Below are positions 11,974 to 22,851 of a DNA stretch of 64,000 bases, one piece after another; position 1 is the stretch's first letter; each line of letters opens with the position of its first letter. Location: assembly GCF_963678635.1 (NCBI RefSeq), contig NC_087070.1:18573318-18637317 (forward strand), written 5' to 3'. The notes under the pieces were generated by a model. That model saw nothing but the letters and a program-made list of their open reading frames with translations, was not told where the DNA came from and did no database searches. Both the position numbers and the translations under genes were made by a program. The DNA is from Symsagittifera roscoffensis. Taxonomy: Eukaryota > Xenacoelomorpha > Acoela > Convolutidae.

Positions 11974-12470
11974 GCTTTGTGATAAAAAAAAACCAAATGT
12001 CTTCAAATGTGCTTTTAAAATCTACGCTGATAAATCTATAAAAACTAAGCTTTGGTTCAGAAACACTTAATTCAAATGAAAAGGAAAACCAAAGGGGATT
12101 TTTTTATGTTTGAGAATCTTGACGGTTTCAGTACCAATTTCAAATTGGATGCAGTAACTCGCCCGTTCTATTAAGCTTCGTTTCAAAGTTTGAGATAGAT
12201 TTCCGTTTCCTCTAAAATTTGTTTCATTTTGATAGATTGAACTGAACTTTCAAATTGAAATTAAATTGATCTTTTTGAGCAGCTATAGTGTTTGCTGAAT
12301 TTCTCAAAAAAAAAACTGAACTCACTCAAAACTTTTGAAACACTTGGTTGACGTTAATTGTTTCTAAATTTCAAAATATGAATCTGATTTGTTCAAGAGT
12401 ATTGTTCAAGAAGCCGTTGATGTCTCTCACTTCCATGAGCTTCTTTATCATTAATTTTTTGGTGTGGGTA
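11425..12470. repeat. Module G, partial copy
   Basis: This matches the start of the 2.55-kb tandem modules at 23855 and 26401 (shared start ttccaagcttttattctgac). It then has its own internal differences: an extra block at about 11730-12080 and loss of the later part. It ends where the Gypsy integrase begins, near 12.48 kb. Confidence 0.7.
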
Positions 12471-12501
12471 AGTCCTACCCCCACTCCCCTGACAAAAATA
12501 T

Positions 12502-12906
12502 TTATCGACTTCCCGTCGATGGTACGTGGCTCAAGTTATCTCGTGGTATTTCCAGTGGCCGATCAGTGACTGTCCAACCGAACAACGGGTTCTCAGATTT
12601 CACATAATTCTTCGCAGATACGTCGACTTGTTGGATGCTTTTTTCTTCCTTCTTGTCCGCTTCAAGGTTGTGCATCCACTCCAGGACCCTCAGATTTGTG
12701 TTTTTCTTTCTTTCAGTTTTGCTTTGTTCCAGGTCCAATTCTTTTTTTGGCATGACGTGATCTTCTTGCAAGGAGTGCTCACTGTCGTTTATGATCTGCC
12801 ATTCCTCATTGGCTACCAACTCACCCACGTTCACCAACTCTTCTTCTATCTCGTCAGGCTGTATCTTGTCGATCAGGAAATCCTCACCATACCTGTTGTA
12901 TCTCAT
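12502..12906 (-). CDS. Gypsy pol C-terminal acidic tail
   Basis: A 134-codon open frame rich in Glu, Asp and Lys (EEELVNVGELVANEE, EQSKTERKKNTN) lies directly downstream, in the element's sense, of the integrase C-terminal domain at 13071-13343. Such tails after the chromatin- or DNA-binding end of the integrase are common in Ty3/Gypsy elements. It ends in a stop near 12502. Just beyond lies the start of the module G remnant, so the 3' LTR, if it ever lay here, is missing or not recognisable. Confidence 0.55.
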   Translation of the reverse strand: MRYNRYGEDFLIDKIQPDEIEEELVNVGELVANEEWQIINDSEHSLQEDHVMPKKELDLEQSKTERKKNTNLRVLEWMHNLEADKKEEKSIQQVDVSAKNYVKSENPLFGWTVTDRPLEIPRDNLSHVPSTGSR

Positions 12907-13070
12907 GCTTGTTTTTTACGTCCACCTCTTCTGGTTTCTTTCGTCACTTACAAGTATGGTTCCCTCCATTTTGGTACCTCTTTTTGCTCGGGATCATTCC
13001 AATCTTCCTCAGCGAAAGACCCTTCGTCCGAATCTACATCCATCTTTTCGTTGTCAACTATGCTCACGTT

Positions 13071-13540
13071 CTAGTTGCCATCATTCTTCTCTCTGGTTCC
13101 TTTCTCGTTCACCTCACATCCTGGTTCTACTAGTAGATACTCGAGTCCTTCCAAGTTCTGTGGTACGCTACAATCTTCCGGTGATGGGACGTGAGGCTTC
13201 AGGTTTTCGTAGTGCGCCACACGCCCTGTACTGAAGCGATAGAACCGACCCTGCTGGTTCACTTCTGTTATCATGAACGGCCCTCTCCATTTCTTCAATA
13301 GCATCTTCGTCCCTTTTGGCGGTATGATGTTCTGGAATACCAAACGTATTGTCCCACAGCATACGGCTTCGCTTGAAATATTTTTTCATCCTACTTCTTT
13401 CGCTGTCTCATCTGTGCCTGTGCTGTGTTCCATCTGCACAGCTCGTTCAGTTCCTGTTGTCTCCTGACTGCTTCCTTCACATATGCCTGAGGCGACGTCT
13501 TCTTTCCCTCCAACTCCGGATAGAAGAAGGTCAGGGGCAA

Positions 13541-13582
<42 letters not shown>

Positions 13583-13737
13583 CTGTTAACATCATGAAAG
13601 GACTAATCCCCGTTGTTGAGTGTTGCGTGCTGTTATACGCCCCCACCACCTGCGGCAGATTTTTACCCCAATCAGTCATAAATTTTGAGCAATACACCCG
13701 GAGAATATTCACTAGTGTTCTGTTCTGTCTCTCCACT
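13071..13737 (-). pseudogene. Gypsy integrase, C-terminal half (frameshifted)
   Basis: From 13736 the frame reads VERQNRTLVNILRVYCSKF; its first glutamate is the expected third residue of the DDE triad. The frame then runs through NSTQHSTTGISPFMMLTGRE into a (CT)19 tract that shifts the frame. After the tract the correct continuation VLPLTFFYPELEGKKT is in another frame, followed by RRQQELNELCRWNTAQAQ. The GPY/F-like end is clear at about 13300-13200 (KWRGPFMITEV, then GRVAHYENLKPH). The enzyme would insert the element's cDNA into the genome. This copy cannot work because of the frameshift, an upstream stop and a missing N-terminus. Confidence 0.85.
13543..13580. repeat. (CT)19 microsatellite inside the integrase frame
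   Basis: Nineteen CT dinucleotides in a row (38 bp) encode alternating Arg and Glu on the minus strand. The length is not a multiple of three relative to the parental frame, so the integrase C-terminus is read out of frame beyond it. Confidence 0.95.
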
Positions 13738-13940
13738 TATCCATTCGTTTGTGGATGGTAGGTCGTTGAATGAGCCTGTGCAATGTGGGATCTTCTCATT
13801 AGCTCTTTTGTCAGGTCCCCCACGAATGCCTTCCCATTGTCCGATTGGAATGTCATCGGATAACCATATTGTGATATCCAGTGCGTTATCAAGTGATCAC
13901 ACTGATGTCTCCATGTATTAGGATAGGGATTAGGTTTCAT
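13737..13940 (-). pseudogene. Gypsy integrase catalytic core, partial
   Basis: The frame reads QCDHLITHWISQYGYPM then FQSDNGKAFVG (the second catalytic aspartate) and ends TTYHPQTNG followed by TAA. The stop lies immediately before the VERQNRTL segment with the catalytic glutamate. The HHCC zinc-binding domain and the first catalytic aspartate are absent: the sequence switches to AT-rich repeat DNA near 13935. The missing part is not next to the linker at 32.9 kb either, so it has been lost. Confidence 0.85.
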
Positions 13941-14240
13941 TTGTATATAGATGGTAAGGTTTGAAATGGTAAGTTTCAGAAAAACGTTTGAGGCCGTTTT
14001 TAACCATGTTTTAAGTTAGTGTTTAGATTTCCCAATTATTAGGATAGTGTATAGATATCCTTATGTATAAGGGTTGAAAATTCATTGTATTAACATAGGG
14101 AATAGGTTGCCCAATGTTTTAAGATAGGGAATGGTAAGGTTCCACTGTGATGGTAAAAGAATGGTAAGAAAAACGGTATTTTGTGTTTTTTTTTGAGTAG
14201 ATTTTGTAATGAAGGTTTTATGTTTATTAGTTCATGGTAG
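13940..14240. repeat. Short irregular repeats with ggtaagg and taggatag motifs
   Basis: Motifs such as atggtaaggtt, ttaggatag and agggaat(a/g)gg recur many times at irregular spacing between the Gypsy break and the AT-rich element. The block occurs only here in the window. No coding frame. Confidence 0.55.
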
Positions 14241-14249
14241 GTCAATGGT

Positions 14250-16100
14250 AGGATGTGCAAAAATTTGGAAAATTTTTTAATTGAAAAATTTTCAAAACAT
14301 AATAAGATTTGATATAATTTAATTTAATAATTATTTTATTGGATGAATCTTCTTTTTTGAAATTGTACTCAATCTAGCTTAAACTATGCTGAAACCTACT
14401 GAAAGTTTTTAAAAATTTAAAAGTTTTTGGAAGAAATTGCAAATTTTCCAGCTTATGGAAAAAATAACAAAAATTTCAGCTTTTGGAAAAAATTGCAAAA
14501 ATTTCAAAGTTTTTGGAAAAAATTGCAAATTTTCCAAAGTTTTTCGAAAAAAATGCAAAAATCTAAAGGTTTTGGCCAATTTTTTGTGGCTTCTGATCTA
14601 ATTGAAAAAACATAGATACGTGTAGAGTTTAAAACTAACCTCAAATTGTAATTTAATTGGCATCATTTTTAGACAGTGATCCAATACTTTGAATAAAAAA
14701 ATGGATTTTTCCACAATTTTCTCTCAAAATAAGGAAATACGATTAAATTTACCCTAATTTGAGCTAAAAATTGCTTTATATAATGCTCTGAACATATAAA
14801 GCTCATTTTAGCTGAATCAAAATTGAAACTTCTGACTTCTCGGGAAAATATTATAACTAATCGTATTTTTCGAGAAAGTAAAATTAATCAAATCTATCCA
14901 AAATTTTCCATATTTAACCTTTCATTTGTGTAATTAACTGGTTTTTTTGTTCAATTCAAGGAGAGTTCAACTAAGAATCTCAATTGAATTGAACAATAAG
15001 AGCGATATTCATTGAAATTTCTAGGTGAAACTTCATGATCTAACACCTCCTCAGTTTTTTTTCAAAGATTAACCCAAATTTGTAAAAAAAAAATTGAACT
15101 TTCTGAGAACTTTTCAATGTTCTTATTAGTACTAAGTTTCGGATCATTATTGAAAAGTGAACATTTTTCTGCTAAAACTGACTAAAAACAGGCTAAATGT
15201 TTCTTAAAAATTATATTAGATTGATGAAATTCAACCAAATGTTCTTCAAAACTAATGATTATCTCTCTGTTACTTCTATAATATATTTCTCTGAATTTTT
15301 CCGTAGAAATGTTCTATGTTCTAAGGTTATTTTTGCTCTCTGTTTTTTCCATGTTTTCGCTATTGAACTCACTTTGCAAGAAAACTTAGTGAAAACTGGG
15401 CAATTTAGGAGGAAAATTGTATCAATTGAACGAACCATTTGCTGACAGAGTAAAATTTAAAACACCTGTTGTTTACTTTGTAATTTTGACATGTTCTCCT
15501 TTAGGTTACCTTGTTTAGTTATAACAATAAACTATTTTAAAAAGTACAACTTTTGGGATCATTAACTATCACTTTTCTTACAAAACAGTTATTAAACCGC
15601 TTTTTATTCTTGATTTAAGTCGGAAGTGTTCTCAAAAAAATTTCAGTGAGAAAGAATTGTTAATTACAGCATTCAAAAGTAAGCGTAGGAATTGAGAATA
15701 CAAAGTTGTTTTGTTTTGTACGTTGAAATTCAAGAACAAATTAAGACCTCCGGAATTACGCAAGTAGTTCTAGTTCCTAACTTCTGCAACTTCTAAAAAA
15801 TTCAAAAAGAACGCTTCATAGAGAATTTGATTTAGAAAAGGAAATCATGGTACAAACTGTAGCAATTAAACAGTTTTACCAAATTTATTAGGCAAAAACA
15901 CTATAGTTCTACGTAATTTTCTAATTGAAAAAAATTGCAGCTAATCAGAACAAAATCTTTACTAACAGAAACTTTTCATGATAAAGTTCATAAACTTATG
16001 AGATTCAACAGCTGGTTCTGCCAAAGTATCCGTTTGTTTAGAAACTTTCAGCAACATCCATATTATTTTCTCAAAAAAAAACTTTTCTACATCAAATTTT
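14250..16100 (-). mobile_element. AT-rich repeat element, inverted copy
   Basis: The stretch from about 14430 to 16050 is the reverse complement of the elements at 31345-32906 and 33955-35526. For example the block ending near 14640 (acgtgtagagtttaaaacta) answers tagttttaaactctacacgt at about 32753. It starts with imperfect repeats of ttggaaaaaattgcaaa (14425-14560), which the plus copies also have at their other end. No transposase or other long frame is seen, so if mobile it is non-autonomous. It merges into module X sequence near 15850. Confidence 0.65.
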
Positions 16101-16390
16101 TTTTGCTTTTTATCCAAAATAATGAGGTCTAGATCTTTAAAGCAAATTTTCGATTTATGCTTCATGTATCATCTTCCAAAAGATGTAAGAGTTTTTTCAC
16201 CAAAAAAGGCTCAAAATACCTGAGTTTTTGTAAAAATTCACCTAATATATCAAATGATAAAAAAAAATTTCCAAACATTACACTTTTATAGTTAATTGTA
16301 TTGAGTTTCTATCTCAAACTATTATTTTTCAGTTTCTGCTTCATCTACTATCTTCCAACTTAATTTAATTTGAACAACAGTTTACTTGAA
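15850..16390. repeat. Module X, copy 3 (start replaced by AT-rich element)
   Basis: Colinear with the later part of module X; the landmark ttcaacagctggttctgcca is at about 16005 and the end string catctactatcttccaactt at about 16342. The first part found in copies 1 and 2 is absent because the AT-rich element and module X share this segment. Confidence 0.6.
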
Positions 16391-16449
16391 AACTGAATTT
16401 TACCTGGAAAACTGTATCATTTCAACCAATATCATTTCAAGAAAAGGGG

Positions 16450-16620
16450 GAAGAGTAAGTTCCTCGTTGCTATATGTATAAAAGTTACAATTGGAACACT
16501 TTAAAACGTCACAGTGCTTTCGATGTCATGACGCATCTTTACGTTTGTATTCTCTTCCACATTCAAGACAAGCACCTCTTTCGTTTCTATTCAGTGACAC
16601 AATCTCAACAAGTAGAGCAA
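16450..16620 (-). pseudogene. Zinc-finger exon, copy 3
   Basis: Minus-strand reading: SLNRNERGACLECGREYKRK, then DAS, a TGA in place of an arginine codon, then HRKHCDVLKCSNCNFYTYSN. This copy keeps both cysteines of the second finger (CSNC), which other copies have lost. The start methionine is changed. Confidence 0.6.
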
Positions 16621-16669
16621 CAAGTAGAGCAAAAATAAAAACAGCAAAAATCTTAACCAATTATTTTTT

Positions 16670-16990
16670 ACGTTGGAGAAAATCAGAATGAAAATGCTAT
16701 TTAGCCTAGCTGAACTAAAAATTATCCATTCTAACCATGGAGTTTGCAAAAGTTTTGCTATCAACCAATCAGAATCGAGCAATAATTGTGAGGAATTTTT
16801 TATCTTTTCTGATATCAACCAATCAGAATCGAGCTCCAATTGTCATGGAATTTTCAACAAATTTAATGTCAACCAATCAGAATTGAGCTCTTATTTTCAC
16901 GGATTTTTCAACCATTTTGATATCAATTGTAGATATCGAGGATTCCTTCACAGGTAGTATTTGTGTTAATAACCAATCAGAATGAAGTAT
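16670..16990. repeat. CCAAT minisatellite, copy 5 (clearest 54-bp period)
   Basis: The core tcaaccaatcagaat starts at 16761, 16815 and 16869, an exact 54-bp period, with a further accaatcagaat near 16972. Plus-strand frame 16673-16957 is open for 94 codons with the 18-residue repeat INQSES/ELSS. The reverse frame 16839-16591 is open too (repeat LDSDWLIxEK). Because both strands stay open, the openness may be a by-product of the period rather than proof of coding. Confidence 0.8.
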
Positions 16991-17262
16991 TCACAGATTT
17001 TAAAATACATTGAAGATCAAAACCAAACTATATTTATGAAACTTCCAAACCAATCAGTTTTATTGAAATTTTCTAACGTAACTAAAATATCAAATTGAAA
17101 CCAAAGTGAAATTCTTTGTCTGGTTTATATTGTTTTTGCGATACTCAATTCAAATTTTGAAATTTCGATCAAATTTTTTTCGATTTGTTCTGTTTCTAAG
17201 CAGTGAAAAAATAAATTAGCAAACAATACATTTTTATGACTCTCTTTTTGGTATATTGTAAT

Positions 17263-17808
17263 TTAAACAACCGGAAGTCTTTTAAATTTGGTTAATTGAT
17301 TAAAAGATATTCTGACAAATCTAGATTTTGTAATTGTATCAAATTCAAAACAGTAATCGAAATGATGTTCTTTACCTTCAATAACTGTTTCATAAGCGCT
17401 TCCATTGTTTTTTTTTCTGATCGACCACTCAATCTGAGTTAACTCTTCTAAATAAAAACAATGTTGATAAGTTTGGCAGTACTCTTCTTTTCTGAAATCG
17501 CCTCCCCATCTTTTAAACAAAATTATTGAACTTTCTGTATTTTCATACAAAATAAGACTAATAAAAACTCCATCAACGTCTTCTGTTGACCACTCTTGTA
17601 GTTTTTGCAGTAGTTCAATCTTAAAATCTGATGAATGTCTATTCTGATGAATGCTTTTGATAGAATTATATTTCTTATTGAAAGTAACAAATAAAATTGA
17701 AAAAACTTCAATTGTTGTGCCATTTTTACTTATTTTGTAATCAACATAAAACGTTTTCTCCTGATTTAGAGACTTTTTTGTTTTAAGTAAATTCATGTAG
17801 CCAATCAA
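17263..17808 (-). CDS. Module D, copy 7: longest open D protein (181 codons)
   Basis: This is the best-preserved copy of the D protein. The frame begins MIGYMNLLKTKKSLNQEKTF and contains FYVDYKISKNGTTIEVF, LKQLQEWSTED-like, KRWGGDFRKEEYCQTYQHCF and EHHFDYCFEFDTITKSRFV before ending RLPVV. It has no signal peptide and no transmembrane stretch. Aromatic and charged residues are common, as in a folded soluble domain. I do not recognise the family. The same protein appears in nine copies over 22 kb, but only this one is open throughout, so whether it is expressed is unclear. It may be an internal exon of the gene whose first exon is the zinc finger 1.2 kb upstream (18960-19050). Confidence 0.5.
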   Translation of the reverse strand: MIGYMNLLKTKKSLNQEKTFYVDYKISKNGTTIEVFSILFVTFNKKYNSIKSIHQNRHSSDFKIELLQKLQEWSTEDVDGVFISLILYENTESSIILFKRWGGDFRKEEYCQTYQHCFYLEELTQIEWSIRKKNNGSAYETVIEGKEHHFDYCFEFDTITKSRFVRISFNQLTKFKRLPVV

Positions 17809-18059
17809 AACCTAAAGTTAAGGCAAAACAATATGAAAACAACTATTGAAATTCAGAAATTCGAAAAAAGTGATAATGTTACAATTAAATATAATCTTTG
17901 TTTGTAATTTTGTCACAAAAACAAACTTTACTTAAATTTTGATGAAAGCAGTAATTAGATAAATTTTTCTGTAACTTCTTAAACAAATACTGGAAAATCA
18001 ATTAATAATTGTATAGTGTTTTAGGTCAATTTTGATTCTATTTGTATATTTTGTCTGAT

Positions 18060-18810
18060 TTTTCCTCAGATTTTATATATCTTAATGTGCGCTTCAGTGG
18101 CAAAAGATAGTTTTGAACCAACAATATTTCAATTAACAAAGATACAAAACATCATCAGAAAGCAAAATGACATTTTTTCAAAAAGCTTCAAAACACGATC
18201 AGATTTGATATAATTTAACTTAACACCTATTTTGTTGGATGATCCTTTTTTTGAACATGTACTCAACCTATTCTTAATCAAGAAGCAAACTGTAGCAACT
18301 GAACAGTTTTGCCAAATATATTAAGCAAAAAAAACTATAGTTCTACGTATTTTTCTAATTGAAAAACATTGAAGCTAATCAGAACAAGATCTTTACTAAT
18401 TGAAACCGTTCGAATTAAAGTTCATATACTTATGACATTCAACTGCTGGTTCTGCCAAAGTATCCGTTTGTTCAGAAACTTTCAAAAAACTCTACATTAT
18501 TTTCTCTAAAAATCTTTCTACATCAAATTTTTTTTGCTTTTTATCCAAAATAATGAAGTGTAGATCTTTAAAGCGAATTTTCAATTTATGCTTCATGTAT
18601 CATCTTCCAAAAGATGTCAAAGTTGGTTCACCAAAGAAAAAAACTCAAAATACCCGAGGTTTTGTATAAACTCACCTAATATATCAAATGATAAAAAAAT
18701 TTCCAAACATTACACTTTTATAATTAATTGTATTGAAGTTCTATCTCAAACTATTATTTTTCAATTTCTGCTTCATCTACTATCTTCCAACTTAATTTAA
18801 TTTGAACAAC
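18060..18810. repeat. Module X, copy 4
   Basis: Colinear with copies 1 and 2, with landmarks at about 18440 and 18775. Slightly shorter; the block with the aagatataatttttgagctt-like string of copies 1 and 2 is missing, as in copy 3. Confidence 0.65.
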
Positions 18811-18869
18811 AGTATACTTGAAAACTGAATTTTACCTAGAAAAATGTATCATTTCAACCAATATCATTT

Positions 18870-19045
18870 CGAGAAAAGGGAGAAGAGTAAATTCCTCGTT
18901 GCTATATGTATAAAAGTTACAATTGGAACACTTTAAAACGTCACAGTGCTTTCGATGTCATGACGCATCTTTACGTCTGTATTCTCTCCCATATTCAAGA
19001 CATGCAAACTTTTTCGTTTCTATTCAGTGAAGCAATCTCAATAAG
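18870..19045 (-). pseudogene. Zinc-finger exon, copy 4
   Basis: Minus-strand sequence carries the same exon in decayed form, with the CNFYTYSNEEL part of the second finger near 18900-18930 and the RHRKHC region near 18950. The codon before HRKHC is TGA, as in copy 3, so copies 3 and 4 are sisters. Confidence 0.5.
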
Positions 19046-19094
19046 TAGAGCAACAAGTAGAGCAAAAATAAAAACAGCAAAGTTCTTAACCAAT

Positions 19095-19410
19095 TATTGT
19101 TCACGTTGGAGAAAATCAGAATGGATATGCTATTTAGCCTAGCTGAACTAAAATTTATCCAATCTAACCATGAAGTTTTCAAAAGTTTTGCTATCAACGA
19201 ATCAGAATCGAGCATTATTTATGAGGAATTTTTTATCTTTTCTGATATCAACCAATCAGAATCGAGTTCCAATTGTCATAAAATTTTCAACAAATTTAAT
19301 GTCAACCAATCAGAATTGAGCTCTAATTTTCACGAAATTTTCAACCATTTTGATATCGTTTGTAGATATCGAGGATTCCTTCACAGGTAGTATATGTGGT
19401 AATAACCAAT
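19095..19410. repeat. CCAAT minisatellite, copy 6
   Basis: 54-bp units as in copy 5; plus frame open for 97 codons (19097-19390). The last CCAAT core has lost one base (accaatagaatg). Confidence 0.75.
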
Positions 19411-19627
19411 AGAATGAAGTATTCACAGATTTTAAAATACATTGAAGATCAAAACCAAAAGAAGTTTATGAAACTTCCCAACCAATCAGTTTTATTGAAT
19501 TTCTCTAAGGTAACTAACATATCAAATTGACATCAAAGTGAAATTCTTTGTCTGGTTTATATTGTTTTTTCGATACTCAATTCAAATTTTGAAATTTCGA
19601 TCAAAATTTTTTCGATTTGTTCTGTTT

Positions 19628-20243
19628 CTAAGCAGTGAAAAAAGAAATTAGCAAAAAAAACATTTTTATGACTCTCTTTTTGCTATTATGTAATTTAATC
19701 AACCGGAAGTCTTTTGAATTTGGATAATCGATCAAAAGATATTCTGACAAATCTAGATTTTGTATTTGTATCAAAATCAAAACAGTAATCGAAATGATGT
19801 TCATTATCTTCAATAACTGTTTCATAAGCGCTTCCATTGTTTTTTTTTTCTGATCGACCACTCAATTTGAGTTAACTCTTCTAAATAAAAACAATGTTGA
19901 TAAGTTTGGCAGTACTCTTCTTTTCTGAAATCGCCTCCCCATCTTTTAAACAAAATTATTGAATTTTCTGTGTTTTCATACAAGTTAAAACTAATAAAAA
20001 CTCCATCAACGTCTTCTGTTCACCACTCTTGTAATTTTTGCAGTAGTTCAATCTTAAAATCTGATGAATGTCTATTCTTATGAATGCTTTTGATAGAATT
20101 ATTTTTTTATTATTGAAAGTAACAAAGAAAATTGAAAAAACTTCAATTGTTGTACCATTTTTACTTATTTTGTAATCAACATAAAACGTTTTCTCCTGAT
20201 TTAGAGGTTTTTTAGTTTTAAGTAAATTCATGTAGCCAATCAA
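19628..20243 (-). pseudogene. Module D, copy 8
   Basis: N-terminal half open from 20243 (MIGYMNLLKTKKPLNQEKTF, then FYVDYKISKNGTTIEVF). An insertion of a few A/T bases near 20105 shifts the frame, and the C-terminal half continues in others. Close sister of copy 7. Confidence 0.55.
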
Positions 20244-20449
20244 AACCTAAAATTAAGGCAAAACAAAATGAAAACAACTAATGAAATTCAGAAATTCAAA
20301 AAAAAAGTGATAATGTTACAACTAAATATAAACTTTGTTTGTAATTTTGTCAAAAAAACAACTTTTACTTAAATTTTGATGAAAGCAGTAATTAGATAAT
20401 TTTTTTTGTAACTTCTTAAACAAATACTGGAAAATCAATTAATAATTGT

Positions 20450-21300
20450 ACAGTGTTTTATGTCAATTTTGATTCTATTTGTATATTCTGTCTGATTTTT
20501 TCTCAGGTATCCTATATCTTAATGTGCGCTTCAGTGACAAAAGATAGTTTCGAACCAACAATATTTCAATTAACAAAGATACAAAACATCATCAGAAAGC
20601 AAAATGACATTTTTTAAAAAAGCTTTAAGACACGATCAGATTTGATATAATTTAACTTAACACCTATTTTGTTGGATGATCCTTTTTTGAAAATGTACTC
20701 AACCTATTCTTAATGAAGAAGCAAACTGTAGCAACTGAACAGTTTTGCCAAATACATTCAGCAAAAAAACTATAGTTCTACTTATTTTTCTAAAATGAAA
20801 AAAATTGAAGCTAATCAGAACAAAATCTTTACGAATTGAAACCGTTCAAATTAAAGATCATCCAATTAAGAGATTCAACAGCTGGTTCTGCCAAAGTATC
20901 AGTTTGTTTAGAAATTTTTAGCAAGCTCTATATTTTTTTCTCTGAAAAATCTTTCTGCATCAAACTTTTTTGTTTTATATGCAAAATAATAAAGTGTAGG
21001 TCTTAAAAGCAAATTTTCGGTTTATGCTTCATGTATCATCTTCCAAGAGATATCGGAGTTGGTTCACAAAAAATGCTCAAAATATCTGAGTTGTTCTATA
21101 TTTTACCTAATATATCAAATGATAAAAACTTTTCCAAACATTACACTTTTATGTTGGATTTTTCTCAAGATATAATTTTTAAGCTTAATTATATTAACAT
21201 TATCTCAAAACTCCTAAGGATTTATATTGAGTTTCTATCTCAAAGTAGTATTTTTTCAGTTTTTGCTTCATCTACTATCTTCCAACCTAAATTAGTTTGA
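20450..21300. repeat. Module X, copy 5
   Basis: Full-length X as in copies 1 and 2; landmark cagctggttctgccaaagta at about 20879. Confidence 0.65.
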
Positions 21301-21424
21301 ACAAAATTTTACTTAAAAGTTGAATTTTAGAAGGAAAAAAGCATTAGTTCAACGAAAAAGGGGGAAGAGATTAGTAAGTTCCTCGCTGCTATAAGTATAA
21401 AAGTTACTATTTGAATGCTTTCAA

Positions 21425-21522
21425 ACGTCACAGTGCTTTCGATGTCTCGACGCATCTTTACGTGTGTATTCTCTTCCACATTCAAGACATGCAACTCTTT
21501 CGTTTCGATTCAGTGACTGCAT
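21425..21522 (-). CDS. Zinc-finger exon, copy 5 (first finger intact)
   Basis: From ATG at 21522 the frame reads MQSLNRNERVACLECGRE then YTRKDASRHRKHCDV, and stops at TGA shortly after. The finger has C-x2-C and H-x3-C ligands, a C2HC-type zinc site that normally binds nucleic acid or protein. In other copies the frame would continue into a second C2H2-like finger (CSNCNFYTYSSEEL, then NHIKQKH, seen at 30.75 kb); here that is cut off by the stop and its cysteines are changed. It is the presumed N-terminal exon of the tandem family. The start is supported by conservation of MQSLNRNE in four copies. Confidence 0.5.
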
Positions 21523-21644
21523 CTCAATAAGAAGAGAAAAAAATGGGAGATTTTAAATGTCCCAAATTTTTGGAAAAGAAGTAGAAGTGTTTAATAAGCT
21601 CAAAAAATGAATGAGAGTTTAAAAAAAAAACAGCAAATTTCTTC

Positions 21645-21920
21645 ACCAAATGTTTTTCACCTGGAAGAAAATCAGAATGGATATGCTATTTAGCCTAGCT
21701 GTAAAAACAATCATCCAATCTAACCGTGGAGTTTTCAAAAGTTTTGCTATCAACCAATCAGAATCCAGCTTCAATAGTCATGGAATTTTCAACAAACTTT
21801 TTGTCAACCAATCACAATTGAGCTCTACTTCTCATGGTTTTTCAATAGTTTTGATATCGTTTGTAGATATCAACGATTCCTTCACAGGTAGTATTTGTGG
21901 TAATAACCAATCAGAATGAA
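21645..21920. repeat. CCAAT minisatellite, copy 7
   Basis: 54-bp units, one with the variant caaccaatcacaat. The plus frame is open for 89 codons (21650-21919). Confidence 0.75.
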
Positions 21921-22119
21921 GTATCACAGTTTTTAAAATAATTTGTAGATCAGAACCAAACTATGTTTACGAAACTTCCCAATCAATCAGTTTTTTTGAA
22001 TTTTTCCAAGTTAAATAACATATCAAATTGACACCAAAGTGAAATTCTTTGTCTTGTTTTTATATTGTTTTTTCGATACTCAATTCAAATTTTGAAATTT
22101 CGATCAAAATTTTTTCGAT

Positions 22120-22610
22120 TTGTTCTGTTTCTAAGCAGTGAAAAAAAGAAATTAGCAAAAAATACATTTTTATGACTCTCTTTTTGCTATATTGTAATTT
22201 AAACAACCGGAAGTCTTTTAAATTTGGATAATCGAGTAAAAGATATTCTGACAAATCTAGATTTTGTATTTGTATCAAACTCAAAACAGTAATCGAAGTG
22301 ATGTTTCTTATCTTCAATAATTGTTTCATAGGCTCTTCGATTGTTTTCCTTTTTTTCTGATTGATCATTCAATCTGAGTTATTTCTTTCAAATAAAAACA
22401 TTGTTGATAAGTTTGGCAGTTTTCTACTTTTCTGAAATCTCCTCTCCATCTTTTTAACAAAACTTTTGAATTTTCTGTGTTTCTATACAAATTAAAACTA
22501 ATACAATCACCATCAACGTCTTCTGTCCACCACTCATGTAATAAAATGTTTTCTCCTCTTTTGAAGAATAATTAGTTTTAAGTAAATTCATGTAGCCAAT
22601 CAAATCCTCA
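22120..22610 (-). pseudogene. Module D, copy 9 (internal deletion)
   Basis: The C-terminal half is present (22368-22200, with the YLLLDYPNLKDFRLFKLQ frame on one side). The N-terminal run FYVDYKISKNGTT is missing: sequence near 22540 jumps from caccactcatgtaa to taaaatgttttctcc, removing about 150 bp found in the other copies. Confidence 0.6.
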
Positions 22611-22851
22611 AATTAAGGCAAAATAATTTGAAAATAAATTGAAAACAAACTGAAATCGAGAAAAAAGGATAATGTTAAAACAAAGTATACGTTTTGTTCG
22701 TAACTTTGTTCAAATAAAAAAAAAATTTTAACTTTTGATAAAAGCGGTAATTAGAGAAATTTTGTATGTTCTGTCTGACTTTTCCTCAGATATCATAGAT
22801 CTAAATGTGCGCTTCAGTGACAAAAGATAATTTTGAACCAACAATTTTTCA

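Noticed and set aside
12526-13074. Long plus-strand open frame, 182 codons, over the integrase region
   Set aside because: It is the antisense of the recognised integrase C-terminal coding sequence and has no domain.
14427-14615. Short frame rich in Lys, Phe and Gln (KKLQKFQSFWKKLQ)
   Set aside because: Produced by the imperfect ttggaaaaaattgcaaa repeats in the AT-rich element.
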